From Deltaproteobacteria bacterium (GTDB lineage Bacteria > Desulfobacterota > Desulfobacteria > Desulfobacterales > G020354645): a stretch of 39,023 nucleotides of DNA. A program made the translations under genes and the position numbers. The DNA lies in contig CP070652.1 in assembly GCA_020354645.1 (NCBI GenBank), positions 2,125,535 through 2,164,557 on the forward strand. The letters are read 5' to 3'. Every line of letters begins with the position of its first letter. Position 1 is the first letter of the stretch. The notes under the pieces were generated by a model that saw only the letters and a list, made by a program, of their open reading frames with translations, made no database searches and was not told where the DNA came from. This document shows, piece after piece, positions 26,129 to 34,230 of the stretch.

Positions 26129-27271
26129 ATGAACCTACTGAAAAAGAAGCTCCGGACCTTGATGGTCACTGACCGCAAGGGCCGGCTTTCTTATTTGGAA
26201 TCTTTTTTGTTTGTGCTTTCGTTTGCTTATGCGGCTGCGGTAAAGTTAAGAGCCATCGGGTATCAAAGCGGGATACTTACGTCTAAAAGGTTACCGTGCA
26301 AGGTGATATCGGTGGGAAATATAACGGTCGGCGGTACCGGTAAAACCCCCATGACGGTTTATCTCGCCCGACTGTTGCACCAACTTGGCCATAGGATTGC
26401 GGTGATTAGCAGAGGTTACAGGGGCGATGCCGAAAAAACCGGCGGCATCGTGAGCAATGGGCGTGAAATACTTCTGGGATTTCAGAGCGCGGGCGATGAA
26501 CCAGTTATGATGGCCAAACAGTTGAAAGATCTCGAAATACCGTTGCTGGTGGGTCAAAACAGGTATCGGATCGGGCTTTTGGCCGTCAAAGAATTTAAAC
26601 CTGATGTGATCATCCTGGATGATGGCTTCCAGCACTTGAATCTTGTGCGCGACATTAATCTGGTTCTGTTAGACAGCCGGCGACCGTTCGGTAACAAACA
26701 CCTGTTGCCGAGAGGTCCTCTGCGGGAAACGCTTTCTTCTCTTTCACGCGGCGATGCATTTATTATGACAAGATCCGATCCAACATCCATTGATGCAGAC
26801 ATTGCATCGCTGGATGAGTTGAAAGCAACGTTGTCGGGACGCCCGATCTTCAGCTGTTCTCATGTTCCTTATGTTTATCAAGTGATTAAAGGCAGCGGCG
26901 ATGCAACAGAAAGTTTTGCGAAAAGACCGCTTTCGTTGGAATTTGAATCAATAAAGGGACGCAGAGCTTTTGCTTTTTCAGGAATAGCAAGAAACGATGA
27001 TTTCCGGCGAACCGTTGAGCGTTTCGAGTGTGATATGAAGGGCTTCATAGATTTTCCGGACCATCATCGGTATCTGGACAATGATCTTAATACCCTGTAT
27101 TGCGCCGCTCGGGACACGGACGCTGAAATTCTATTGACAACCGAAAAAGACTACACGCGACTTGACCATGGAATTCATTGGCCGATGGATCTTGTAATCA
27201 TTGGAATTAAGATTTCTTTTGGCCGGGATGAAAATGATTTTAGCACTTTCATTAAAGGTCGGCTTGAATGA
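26129..27271 (+). CDS. lpxK: Tetraacyldisaccharide 4'-kinase LpxK
   Basis: The 380-residue kinase phosphorylates the 4'-position of the lipid A disaccharide to give lipid IVA at the inner membrane. A membrane-associating N-terminal helix (SFLFVLSFAYAAAVKLRAIG) precedes the P-loop VGNITVGGTGKTPMTVYLAR (about residues 61-80). VISRGYRGDAEKTGG and DVIILDDGFQHLNLVRDINL, both signature segments, follow, then FGNKHLLPRGPLRE and the C-terminal DFPDHHRYLDNDLN and LLTTEKDYTRL. The length is slightly above the usual 330-350 residues. Start ATG 26129 is eight bases after lptG. The gene is followed by a 100-bp gap and then the membrane-anchored phosphatase gene. Confidence 0.96.
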   Translation: MNLLKKKLRTLMVTDRKGRLSYLESFLFVLSFAYAAAVKLRAIGYQSGILTSKRLPCKVISVGNITVGGTGKTPMTVYLARLLHQLGHRIAVISRGYRGDAEKTGGIVSNGREILLGFQSAGDEPVMMAKQLKDLEIPLLVGQNRYRIGLLAVKEFKPDVIILDDGFQHLNLVRDINLVLLDSRRPFGNKHLLPRGPLRETLSSLSRGDAFIMTRSDPTSIDADIASLDELKATLSGRPIFSCSHVPYVYQVIKGSGDATESFAKRPLSLEFESIKGRRAFAFSGIARNDDFRRTVERFECDMKGFIDFPDHHRYLDNDLNTLYCAARDTDAEILLTTEKDYTRLDHGIHWPMDLVIIGIKISFGRDENDFSTFIKGRLE

Positions 27272-27374
27272 TCATAAAAAGGCTTTATTTTGAAAATGAC
27301 CTGAACCATATCTATTGAGATATTTGGTTGCAAATAGGGCAAAAAATACACCGGTGAGGAGGTCTCCAGTTATA

Positions 27375-27935
27375 GTGAAACCATTAACCAGAAAACGATC
27401 CGGGCTGCTGTTGGTTGGCATCTTATTGATTGGAGGACTGATTGCCGCTGCAGGTTACAGCTATTGGGTGTTTGTCGATCATCGGTTTTATACGGTTACC
27501 GAGGGGCTAGTGTACCGGTCCGGAGCCATGCCGCTTGACACCCTGCAAAATAAAATCAGCCGCTATGGAATCAAAGCTGTAATCGATTTGCGCAAGACCA
27601 TGGATGAGGTGGCGGCGGAGCATACAGCCCTGACGCAGATGGGTGTGAAACATTTCAGTTTACCGACCGGGCAAGTTCCGACGGAAAAGACCGTTAAAGC
27701 CTTTTTTGAAATAATGGATGATCGTGAAAACCGGCCGGTGCTGATACACTGCCACCACGGGGAGGGGCGGGCAGTTCTTTTCGCGGCCATTTATCGTATC
27801 GAATATGAAGGCTGGTCGAATGATGACGCGCGGCAGGCGTCGAGGTTGATTTTATACAGAAGTGGTTTCAGTCTGAGCAGCCGCAAAGGAAAATTTTTGT
27901 TGAATTACGTTCCCCGGTCCCGAATTGCCAATTAA
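27375..27935 (+). CDS. Membrane-anchored dual-specificity/tyrosine-phosphatase-like protein
   Basis: The protein has a basic N-terminus (MKPLTRKRSG), one hydrophobic helix LLLVGILLIGGLIAAAGYSY and then a compact cysteine-phosphatase domain. Visible are YTVTEGLVYRSGAMPLDTL, YGIKAVIDLRKTMDEVAAEH and the P-loop HCHHGEGRAVLFAAIYR, with the CX5R signature intact (Cys plus five residues plus Arg). By the positive-inside rule the domain should face the periplasm, an unusual site for a CX5R phosphatase. The chosen start is GTG 27375, 12 nt after AGGAGG at 27357-27362; the frame extends to TTG 27315 without better support. It lies seven bases before an LtaS-like gene and after lpxK, so a lipid or LPS phosphate may be the substrate (inference). 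A protein-tyrosine substrate remains possible. Confidence 0.82.
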   Translation: MKPLTRKRSGLLLVGILLIGGLIAAAGYSYWVFVDHRFYTVTEGLVYRSGAMPLDTLQNKISRYGIKAVIDLRKTMDEVAAEHTALTQMGVKHFSLPTGQVPTEKTVKAFFEIMDDRENRPVLIHCHHGEGRAVLFAAIYRIEYEGWSNDDARQASRLILYRSGFSLSSRKGKFLLNYVPRSRIAN

Positions 27936-27942
27936 CCTCGGT

Positions 27943-30003
27943 ATGAGCGTTCCCACGATGAAATATTTCTCATTTTTGTTCAACAGGTTGCCGAGACTGA
28001 TACAATTTCTGTTGATATGTGTGTCATTGAATCTTTTGGTCTTCACTGTTTTTCGGCTTATATTCTGGGGAATTTTTAACGTTCCCGAAGACGCCATCCC
28101 CCTTTCTGTTCTGATCAAGTCGTTTTACATCGGGTTTAAATTTGACCTGAGGCTTACGCTATTGATTTATCTACCGGTGCTGCTTTTAGCCTGGATCCCG
28201 CTTGTGAATATATTTCGTGCACCCATTGGCCGGTGGTTGTGGAGTGGGTATTTGATCTTAGCGTATTCAATTGTCTTGTTGTTTTATATTATTGATTGGG
28301 GGCATTATGAATATCTCGAAAGTAGAATGGATGCGACCGTTCTAAGATTTCTCTATAACGCCAAAGATTCCTTCCAAATGATTTTAGAGAGTTATCCTGT
28401 TTTTTGGAGTGTCGTTATTTTTCTCGCTTTGATTTTTGCATATGGCTTCGCTATCAAATTTGTAATAACAAAGATCGGGCAGAGAGAAGCGAAAGCGGTT
28501 GGTTCATGGAAAAAGTTTGCCATCGTGTCATTAGCGGTTGGCATTTATCTATTTGGGATCTATGGTAAATTTTCTTATTACCCCCTGCGGTGGAGCGATG
28601 CTTTTTTTTCGACCCATGAATTTGCCTCGGCCGTTGCATTGAATCCGGTCATATACTTCTTTGATACTTTTAAAAATATGGATGTTAAGTATGATACAAT
28701 CAAAGTTAAACAATATTATGACCTGATGACAGCCTATTTGGGCGTGATTGATCGGGACAAAGAAAACCTCAATTTTACCAGGATCAGGGGCAAGGCCGGG
28801 GGCCAGCATAGGCGACCCAATGTGGTCATCGTATTTTTGGAATCGTTTACGTATTACAAAACCGGCATTTCCGGCAACCCGCTTGACCCGACCCCCAATT
28901 TTGATGCGATGACAAGGGATTCGCTTCTGTTTAGACGCTTTTATACGCCGCACGGGGGGACGGCGCGATCGGTTTTCACTACGATAACCGGCCTACCCGA
29001 TGTAGAACTTAACAAAACTTCTTCCAGAAACCCCTTGGTTGTCAGGCAACATACCATTGTCAATGCGTTTGAGGGGTATGAAAAGTTATATTTTCTCGGG
29101 GGCAGTGCCAACTGGGGTGAAATACGCGGATTGCTTTCACACAACATAGAGGGTTTGCGTGTTTTTGAGGAAGGCAGTTATTCATCTCCGCGCATCGATG
29201 TTTGGGGTATCAGCGATCTTCACCTTTTCGAAGAAGCAAACCGCGTGTTGCGGGAAATAAAGGACAAACCCTTCTTTGCGATTATACAAACTTCGGGAAA
29301 CCATAAACCCTATACGATACCGGCGGATAATAGAAGTTTCGAACCGTTAGCAGCGAATCAGGAGGCGGTCGTGAAGTACGGGTTCAGGTCGGTGGATGCG
29401 TTCAATTCTTTCCGATTTATGGATCACAGCTTGGGGATTTTTTTGCAAACTGCTAAAAAGGAATTTTATTTCGACAATACTATTTTTGTTTTCTTTGGTG
29501 ACCATGGGCTGGTCAGGAGTGCCTCACATATGCACAGGGGGGAAGACCAGCTTTTGTTGACGCGGTATCATGTTCCGCTCGTAATTTACGCGCCGGGGTT
29601 AGTCAGGGAAGGAAAAACATTTGACAAGGTGGCCAGCGAAGTTGATGTCCTGCCAACCATCGCCAGGATTGCTTCGATACCATACGTGAACTCAACCTTG
29701 GGACGGGATTTGTTGGATGACCGTTATGATGACTATCGCTATGCGTTTACCATTAGACACAAGTACGGACCGGAAATCGGTTTAATCGGAGATAAGTTCG
29801 TTTTCTTGACAAATGCGGCTGGAACAACAAAAAGAATACATCAAATTTATTCCGAAACTCCCAGAGAAAATGTGATCGGTGATTTTCCGGAAGTTGCCGC
29901 CAAGTTGGAACGGCTGTGCCGCTGTTTGTATGAAACGGCAAAATATTTACGTTTTCATAATTCGCCTGAAATAGTGGCCGCCCGATCAAATTTAAAAAAT
30001 TGA
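27943..30003 (+). CDS. LtaS-like / sulfatase-fold membrane phosphotransferase
   Basis: The 686-residue protein has about five membrane helices in the first 200 residues (for example LIQFLLICVSLNLLVFTVFR). An extracytoplasmic alkaline-phosphatase-superfamily domain follows, as in lipoteichoic acid synthase and opgB/phosphoethanolamine transferases. Metal and nucleophile motifs are present: VVIVFLESFTYYKTG, PHGGTARSVFTTITGLP with the likely catalytic Thr, IQTSGNHKPYTIPAD, and IFVFFGDHGLVRSASHMHRG. Family members move phosphoglycerol or phosphoethanolamine from a phospholipid to a polymer or LPS. A Gram-negative LPS operon suggests decoration of LPS or periplasmic glucan; the donor and acceptor cannot be read. 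ATG 27943 is chosen; ATG 27958 is nearly as good and neither has a strong ribosome-binding site. Its end is 10 bp from the convergent GT9 gene. Confidence 0.85.
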   Translation: MSVPTMKYFSFLFNRLPRLIQFLLICVSLNLLVFTVFRLIFWGIFNVPEDAIPLSVLIKSFYIGFKFDLRLTLLIYLPVLLLAWIPLVNIFRAPIGRWLWSGYLILAYSIVLLFYIIDWGHYEYLESRMDATVLRFLYNAKDSFQMILESYPVFWSVVIFLALIFAYGFAIKFVITKIGQREAKAVGSWKKFAIVSLAVGIYLFGIYGKFSYYPLRWSDAFFSTHEFASAVALNPVIYFFDTFKNMDVKYDTIKVKQYYDLMTAYLGVIDRDKENLNFTRIRGKAGGQHRRPNVVIVFLESFTYYKTGISGNPLDPTPNFDAMTRDSLLFRRFYTPHGGTARSVFTTITGLPDVELNKTSSRNPLVVRQHTIVNAFEGYEKLYFLGGSANWGEIRGLLSHNIEGLRVFEEGSYSSPRIDVWGISDLHLFEEANRVLREIKDKPFFAIIQTSGNHKPYTIPADNRSFEPLAANQEAVVKYGFRSVDAFNSFRFMDHSLGIFLQTAKKEFYFDNTIFVFFGDHGLVRSASHMHRGEDQLLLTRYHVPLVIYAPGLVREGKTFDKVASEVDVLPTIARIASIPYVNSTLGRDLLDDRYDDYRYAFTIRHKYGPEIGLIGDKFVFLTNAAGTTKRIHQIYSETPRENVIGDFPEVAAKLERLCRCLYETAKYLRFHNSPEIVAARSNLKN

Positions 30004-30013
30004 AGCGTCGTGG

Positions 30014-31078
30014 TTATCGACGACCGGACATGGCGAGCGCTTTTGAAAGCTTGGCTTTGACCTTTTCTACGGTCAACAACCGCATGCATTGTCTGTCAAG
30101 GTCGGGGCAATGTTTTCGGTAACATGAAATACAGTCTATCTCAGATTGAACCACAAGGTGTTCACATTTATACGGTGCTGCCCGCGTGGGGGATGTCGGA
30201 CCAAAGAGGGTTACGTAGGGGGTTCCTACCGCTGCCGATATGTGGCCGGGCCCGGAGTCCGGGCCCACGCCGGCCGCTGCCGCCTTTAGCACGGCCACAA
30301 CTTCCAGAAGCGATGTTTTTCCAACCAGATTGATTAATTTGCCTGGCCCAATCTCATCACGGAGTCTTGTTGCCTCTTTTTTTTTTGAATGATCGCCTAA
30401 GAGTACAACCGGGATTCTTTCTGCATCCAGTATATCTTTGACGAGTCGAAGATAGCTTTCAAAAAACCAGTCCTTTGATTCCCACGATGATCCCATCACG
30501 ACTGCGATAAAGGGTTCATCTATTTGAGCAATAACTCCCGGCAACCCGACGCTTTTCTCAATAGAAGAGATGCCGAAATCCAGAACTGAAGGCTCAGGAA
30601 ATCCTAAGTATTCGGTAAATTTGAGATAATGCCGCCATTTCGGGAGTTCCAATTCTTTGTTGACATAGTCAATGTGCTCCTTATTAAATAGCCAATTGAA
30701 TTCCTTGGCATTTTGTCGATGAAAACCGATTCGTCTTTTTGCACCGGAAAGCAGCGAAAAAAAACCGCTTTTAAAATGACGTTGGAGGTCAAGGGCAATA
30801 TCAAATTGTTCTCGAGCGAAATCTCTGTAAAGCTCCCATACTGCCAGTATATTTCTGGGACGATTGAAGACCAGCACTTTGTCAATTTGGGGATGAATAG
30901 TTACCAGCGAAGACCACTTGGGCTCAACCAGCCACGTTAACCTGCTTTGGGGCAGATGATTTTTAATATGTGACACCAAGCAAAGCCCCCGAACCAAATC
31001 TCCTAGCGATCCCATAAGAATAATAAGAAACGAAGAATTAGCATCTAGTCGCGGGATTTGAGTAGCTATTTTAATCAT
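30014..31078 (-). CDS. Glycosyltransferase family 9, ADP-heptose:LPS heptosyltransferase-like
   Basis: The 354-residue GT9 protein begins with an N-terminal Rossmann half (FLIILMGSLGDLVRGLCLVS, then LTWLVEPKWSSLVTIHPQID). The sugar-nucleotide half has VVLLGDHSKKKEATRLRDEI and the signature GVGPDSGPGHISAAVGTPYV followed by LFGPTSPTRAAPY. Near the C-terminus a cysteine cluster, CISCYRKHCPDLDRQCM, recurs in many GT9 proteins. These enzymes add heptose to the inner core at the cytoplasmic face. Whether it is WaaC, WaaF or another is not clear, so no symbol is given. A good AAGGAAGC precedes the ATG. It is the last gene of a minus-strand set with the Kdo-kinase-like gene and waaA, and it converges on the LtaS-like gene. 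Confidence 0.88.
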   Translation of the reverse strand: MIKIATQIPRLDANSSFLIILMGSLGDLVRGLCLVSHIKNHLPQSRLTWLVEPKWSSLVTIHPQIDKVLVFNRPRNILAVWELYRDFAREQFDIALDLQRHFKSGFFSLLSGAKRRIGFHRQNAKEFNWLFNKEHIDYVNKELELPKWRHYLKFTEYLGFPEPSVLDFGISSIEKSVGLPGVIAQIDEPFIAVVMGSSWESKDWFFESYLRLVKDILDAERIPVVLLGDHSKKKEATRLRDEIGPGKLINLVGKTSLLEVVAVLKAAAAGVGPDSGPGHISAAVGTPYVTLFGPTSPTRAAPYKCEHLVVQSEIDCISCYRKHCPDLDRQCMRLLTVEKVKAKLSKALAMSGRR

Positions 31079-31169
31079 AGCTTCCTTTTAATCTGTTACA
31101 TCCCTCAGTAATTTTCAAAATCCGGCCAAAGTAATTTATAGGTATTTTCCTTAACGCGAAGCCCCACTC

Positions 31170-31880
31170 TTAAGGGTCGAAAGCTTCACTCTCTCGCAGA
31201 TCTTTCTGCATCTCTTTCCAGAGCGTATCCGGCAAGCGATGTTTGATAACCGCTCTTTTCCAGCGGTTTAAATATTTATCGCGCAACTTATTTTTCTTCA
31301 ACCGGCATATATGGGCTTTATCGAAATCGATAAGAAATACATCTTTGGTATTGTCGACCAGAACATTGCCGGGATGCAAGTCAACATGAATTATTTTATT
31401 GTGTATTAGCATCGAAATTTGAGTCGCGACCTTGCGCATGAGTAAATAAGCCTGGTCTGGGTCAGTTAAACTCAGCTGGGCCAAGGTTTGATGTTGTTTA
31501 ATCTCTTCGGTTACCAGCCAAGCCTTATATATTAGCCCACCCTGGTACGCATAGACAACCGGTTTTGGGGCGTTTATTCCAAGATTCCTTACTTTTTGCA
31601 GTAACCCGAACTCCGCTTGGGATCGTATGTTACCCCACCGAATATATTTACTTTTGACCAGATGGCGGATAAAGCCGCCACGGGTGTAATACTTTACAAC
31701 TACGGGTCCGATTCCGGTTATTTGCGTGACGGTAACCGCGCTCCTCCCGCCCAGGGTTGAGCCTGAAGGTTTGGCTGGTCGATTAAAAATCGTGATGAGT
31801 TGCCTCAACTGTTGATCGGACAACGCAATGGATGACCCGAAATGGTAAGAATCAAAGACGCTGGTCGAGACTTTTTTCAT
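31170..31880 (-). CDS. LPS inner-core kinase, Kdo-kinase-like (KdkA/RfaP family)
   Basis: The 236-residue protein has a small eukaryotic-like kinase fold. A substrate/nucleotide lobe with GIGPVVVKYYTRGGFIRHLV supplies the ATP-binding Lys, followed by SKYIRWGNIRSQAEFGLLQK. The catalytic loop is IIHVDLHPGNVLVDNTKDVF, and FLIDFDKAHIC is equivalent to the DFG segment. Length and sequence fit 3-deoxy-D-manno-octulosonic acid kinase (KdkA, about 240 residues) better than WaaP (about 265). Proximity to waaA, the Kdo transferase, also favours phosphorylation of Kdo (inference). It lies 91 bp upstream of the GT9 gene on the same strand. Two further LPS-kinase-like genes occur at 36912-38572, so the three probably act on different core positions. 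Confidence 0.82.
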   Translation of the reverse strand: MKKVSTSVFDSYHFGSSIALSDQQLRQLITIFNRPAKPSGSTLGGRSAVTVTQITGIGPVVVKYYTRGGFIRHLVKSKYIRWGNIRSQAEFGLLQKVRNLGINAPKPVVYAYQGGLIYKAWLVTEEIKQHQTLAQLSLTDPDQAYLLMRKVATQISMLIHNKIIHVDLHPGNVLVDNTKDVFLIDFDKAHICRLKKNKLRDKYLNRWKRAVIKHRLPDTLWKEMQKDLRESEAFDP

Positions 31881-31945
31881 TTAATTTAAGGTCAATACAC
31901 CTTGGGATTCAAAAACGCTTTATCTCGCTTGTTTGCCCATTTTGA

Positions 31946-32114
31946 TCCGCCATAGCTCTTTGGCGGACTAAGTTCGCTGCGCTAAACCCCGCTAAAGAGG
32001 GGCTCGGGCTGGCACCCTCAAACAGGTCACAAATTTCATCCGCCTTCGTCTGATCAGACTCCGGCGGGACAATCGCTGCGCTTCACTAAGAACTTTTGAT
32101 CCCGCTTTCAGCGG
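31946..32114. repeat. Intergenic palindrome cluster between the Kdo-kinase-like gene and waaA
   Basis: The 458-bp spacer has no gene but several inverted repeats. TCCGCCA faces TGGCGGA at 31946-31967. CCGCC faces GGCGG at 32040-32067, enclosing the perfect 12-bp palindrome GTCTGATCAGAC. CCGCT-TTC-AGCGG lies at 32102-32114. All three share a CCGC/GCGG theme. Such mosaics are typical of dispersed extragenic repeats. No T-run follows the stems on either strand, so they are not called terminators. The remaining sequence to 32338 is AT-rich and without recognisable signals. Confidence 0.6.
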
Positions 32115-32338
32115 AAGTCAGAATCGACCCGCTAAAGGATTTTGAATCCCGGCTTCGGTTGTTTTTTACTTAATGTTGGGTTGATATATATGCAGTTGAA
32201 TTCAATTGTTCCATTAATACTGCCGGCTCGTTTTCATTTACACATTTATGTGAAGAGACAAATTATCAAAGCAACCACATGACGCCATCCTATTTAATGA
32301 CCCTCTGTTTTTGTGAGCTTTGGGAGCCTAGCCTTCGT

Positions 32339-33619
32339 CTATGGGTTGTTTAACGTTTCAGCGATGATTTGGGCAGCCCGGACCGCACCACCTTGGCGAT
32401 CGCGGATGTATTTAAAAGCCGCCTCGCTCACGGTTTCACGATCTTTCGGATCGTTCAAATCAGAAAGGAGGGCGTCAGCCACTTCCATCCAATCTGCTGC
32501 GACTCTTATTAATCCCTCTTTGACGATCTCGGTGCCCACCCAGGCGAAGTTTTCCCAAGAGGGGCCGATAACCGGCAAAACCCCACATGACAGCGGTTCA
32601 AGGAAATTCTGGCCGCCGAGCGGGGCCAAGCTGCCGCCGACAAAAGCGGCAGTGGAAAGGGCATAAGCCTGCGATAATTCGCCAAAAGTGTTCCACAGAA
32701 TAACGGTGCCATCGGCGATGTTCTGATTTATCCGGGAACGCAATACAAAGGGCCTTTTGGTACGATTAAAAATATCTTGCCAGTATTTTACTCGATGGAT
32801 GTGTCTTGGAAACAAGCCGATGATCGGCTCGGGATTCTTTTGGTAGATATTTGTGATGATCTTTTCGATCTGAGATTCTTCTTCCTGTCTTATGGAACCG
32901 AGCACAAGAAAGGGGGTGGCGGGCGGAATAATTTTTTCAAGCGGGTTTTTCCCCTCAGAAGTGTAGTAATCGTGATCAAAGCGGTCGAATTTTATATTGG
33001 ACATAACTGCCACGTGGGCGTTGCCGAATAGAACCGAAAAACGCCGGGCGTCGTCTTCTGATATGGCCAGAATTTTGTGGGGTTTGATTGAACGCCAAAG
33101 CGAGGACCACCAGAGATATCGTGAAAGACTTCGGGCTGTGATTCGACCGTTTATGATAAGGGTTTTGCAGTTGTATTTTTTTAAAGCCGCCAGTAACCCC
33201 GGCCACATTTCAGATTCAAGCAGCACCATGGTGCGAGGTTGAATACTTTTGACGGCATTTTTCATGATCGTAGGGTGGTCGAATGGGAAATAAGCTGCCG
33301 AAACACTCACTATGTTTTTATGAGTATCAATTCCACCGACAGCACCCTCAAGGATTTCCAGGCCCTGGCGAGTATTGGTTGTCATATGGATCCGCACCGG
33401 TTTGAACGGGTGCAATGCTTCGAGAAGTTCACGCGCCAAATAAGCTTCTCCGGCAGAGGCGGCTTGTATCCACAAATCTGCAGGTTGTGGGCTATAGCGG
33501 AGAGTTCGCTGATCAAATCCCTCGGCCAGACGGCGATTGAGCCGAAGGAAGGGCAGGAGTATACTCCAGATAAGATTATAAAGCCACAGACCGATTTTTA
33601 TCAAAAGTTTGTTGGCCAC
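32339..33619 (-). CDS. waaA: 3-deoxy-D-manno-octulosonic acid transferase WaaA (KdtA)
   Basis: The 426-residue GT30 enzyme transfers Kdo from CMP-Kdo to lipid IVA at the inner face of the inner membrane. An N-terminal membrane anchor (LIKIGLWLYNLIWSILLPFL) is followed by the acceptor domain with DLWIQAASAGEAYLARELLE, containing the conserved catalytic-base Glu, and MTTNTRQGLEIL. LLESEMWPGLLAALKKYNCK and INGRITARSLSRY are also signature segments. The donor domain has LVLGSIRQEEESQIE, LFPRHIHRVKYWQDIF, FVGGSLAPLGGQNFLEPLSC and GVLPVIGPSWENF. The number of Kdo residues added cannot be told from sequence; an adjacent Kdo-kinase-like gene hints at a single phosphorylated Kdo as in Haemophilus (inference). 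Upstream lies the MITE-bearing spacer. Confidence 0.95.
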   Translation of the reverse strand: MANKLLIKIGLWLYNLIWSILLPFLRLNRRLAEGFDQRTLRYSPQPADLWIQAASAGEAYLARELLEALHPFKPVRIHMTTNTRQGLEILEGAVGGIDTHKNIVSVSAAYFPFDHPTIMKNAVKSIQPRTMVLLESEMWPGLLAALKKYNCKTLIINGRITARSLSRYLWWSSLWRSIKPHKILAISEDDARRFSVLFGNAHVAVMSNIKFDRFDHDYYTSEGKNPLEKIIPPATPFLVLGSIRQEEESQIEKIITNIYQKNPEPIIGLFPRHIHRVKYWQDIFNRTKRPFVLRSRINQNIADGTVILWNTFGELSQAYALSTAAFVGGSLAPLGGQNFLEPLSCGVLPVIGPSWENFAWVGTEIVKEGLIRVAADWMEVADALLSDLNDPKDRETVSEAAFKYIRDRQGGAVRAAQIIAETLNNP

Positions 33620-33723
33620 AGGAATAACCCTCTTTCACCGGTTTGTCGCAGAATATTAAATAATTGCAGGATAGGTGTCAATTTTAAAACATGAACGGTA
33701 CGGGATCTTTATTATAAATATAT

Positions 33724-33938
33724 GAGGGGTTGGGGTATTTTTTTCACGGCAAGGTGCCGGGTTGTTGCCTGCCAAGCCTGACAGCGGCAACTGCCTTGCA
33801 TTTTACTGCCGGCTATTTAAAACTTTCACGCCAACAAGAACCGACGCCGTGTTTTGCCTTTCTCGGCGGCAATAGCCCTCTGCCCCTTGGAAGCACCGGG
33901 GCGATGATCTTGCCGTGAAAAAAACACCCCGACCCCTG
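33724..33938. mobile_element. MITE-like element, 215 bp, with 29-bp inverted ends and 8-bp target duplication
   Basis: Near-terminal inverted repeats lie at 33725-33753 and 33909-33937; 27 of 29 positions are complementary. They start AGGGGTTGGGGTATT and end AACACCCCGACCCCT. Outside the ends, after one G on each side, the direct repeat AAATATAT occurs at 33716-33723 and again at 33939-33946, as expected for an 8-bp target-site duplication. The 155-bp interior is GC-richer than its surroundings and has further pairing (GGTGC 33753-33757 with GCACC 33893-33897; TTGCC with GGCAA). It encodes no transposase; short frames inside it are not credible genes. It sits in the 611-bp gap between the divergent waaA and lpxL-like genes and may alter their promoters. 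Confidence 0.72.
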
Positions 33939-34090
33939 AAATATATCACAGTTTTGCTGTTTTAGTAATTTGTATGTTATAAGAAAATGGCAAGTGCTTC
34001 GATAATTCAAGCTGGGCACCCTCCAACATTGACAGGATGATCGTTGTCTGTTACTCGTTACCCTCGTTTGAATTATTATGAATTCGCCAA

Positions 34091-34187
34091 GGGGTGCATT
34101 ATATCGCGCTAACGCGGGTTGCAATATCCGCATGCTGACGAGGGGTTTTTACTTACGTAAAAAAGCGCCTGATTAATAATGCATCCC
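34091..34187 (+). ncRNA. Multi-stem structure in the leader of the lpxL-like gene
   Basis: A 12-bp outer stem pairs GGGGTGCATTAT (34091-34102) with ATAATGCATCCC (34176-34187), with one G-U pair. Inside, GCGCT (34106-34110) can pair with AGCGC (34164-34168). There are hairpins GCGG...CCGC and TTTTTAC-TTAC-GTAAAAA, giving a branched fold; CGCG-CTAA-CGCG at 34105-34116 is an alternative. The element ends 43 nt before the lpxL ATG, leaving the ribosome-binding site free. No flanking direct repeat was found, so it differs from the adjacent MITE-like element. It could be a cis-regulatory leader or another small palindromic repeat; no known riboswitch was recognised. Confidence 0.45.
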
Positions 34188-34230
34188 GCAATATTTTTAC
34201 TTTCAGATTATTATAAGCTTGGAGTTGTCT

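Noticed and set aside
30005..30022. Bidirectional terminator between convergent LtaS-like and GT9 genes (CGTCG-TGGTTAT-CGACG)
   Set aside because: Five-base stem without a T-run on either strand; it overlaps the GT9 coding end.
34029..34057. Promoter TTGACA upstream of the lpxL-like gene
   Set aside because: Good -35 but no acceptable -10 at 16-18 bp.
33730..34133. Two small open frames (62 aa plus strand, 106 aa minus strand) in the waaA-lpxL gap
   Set aside because: They overlap the MITE-like element on opposite strands, lack ribosome-binding sites and family features; they mirror its inverted repeats.
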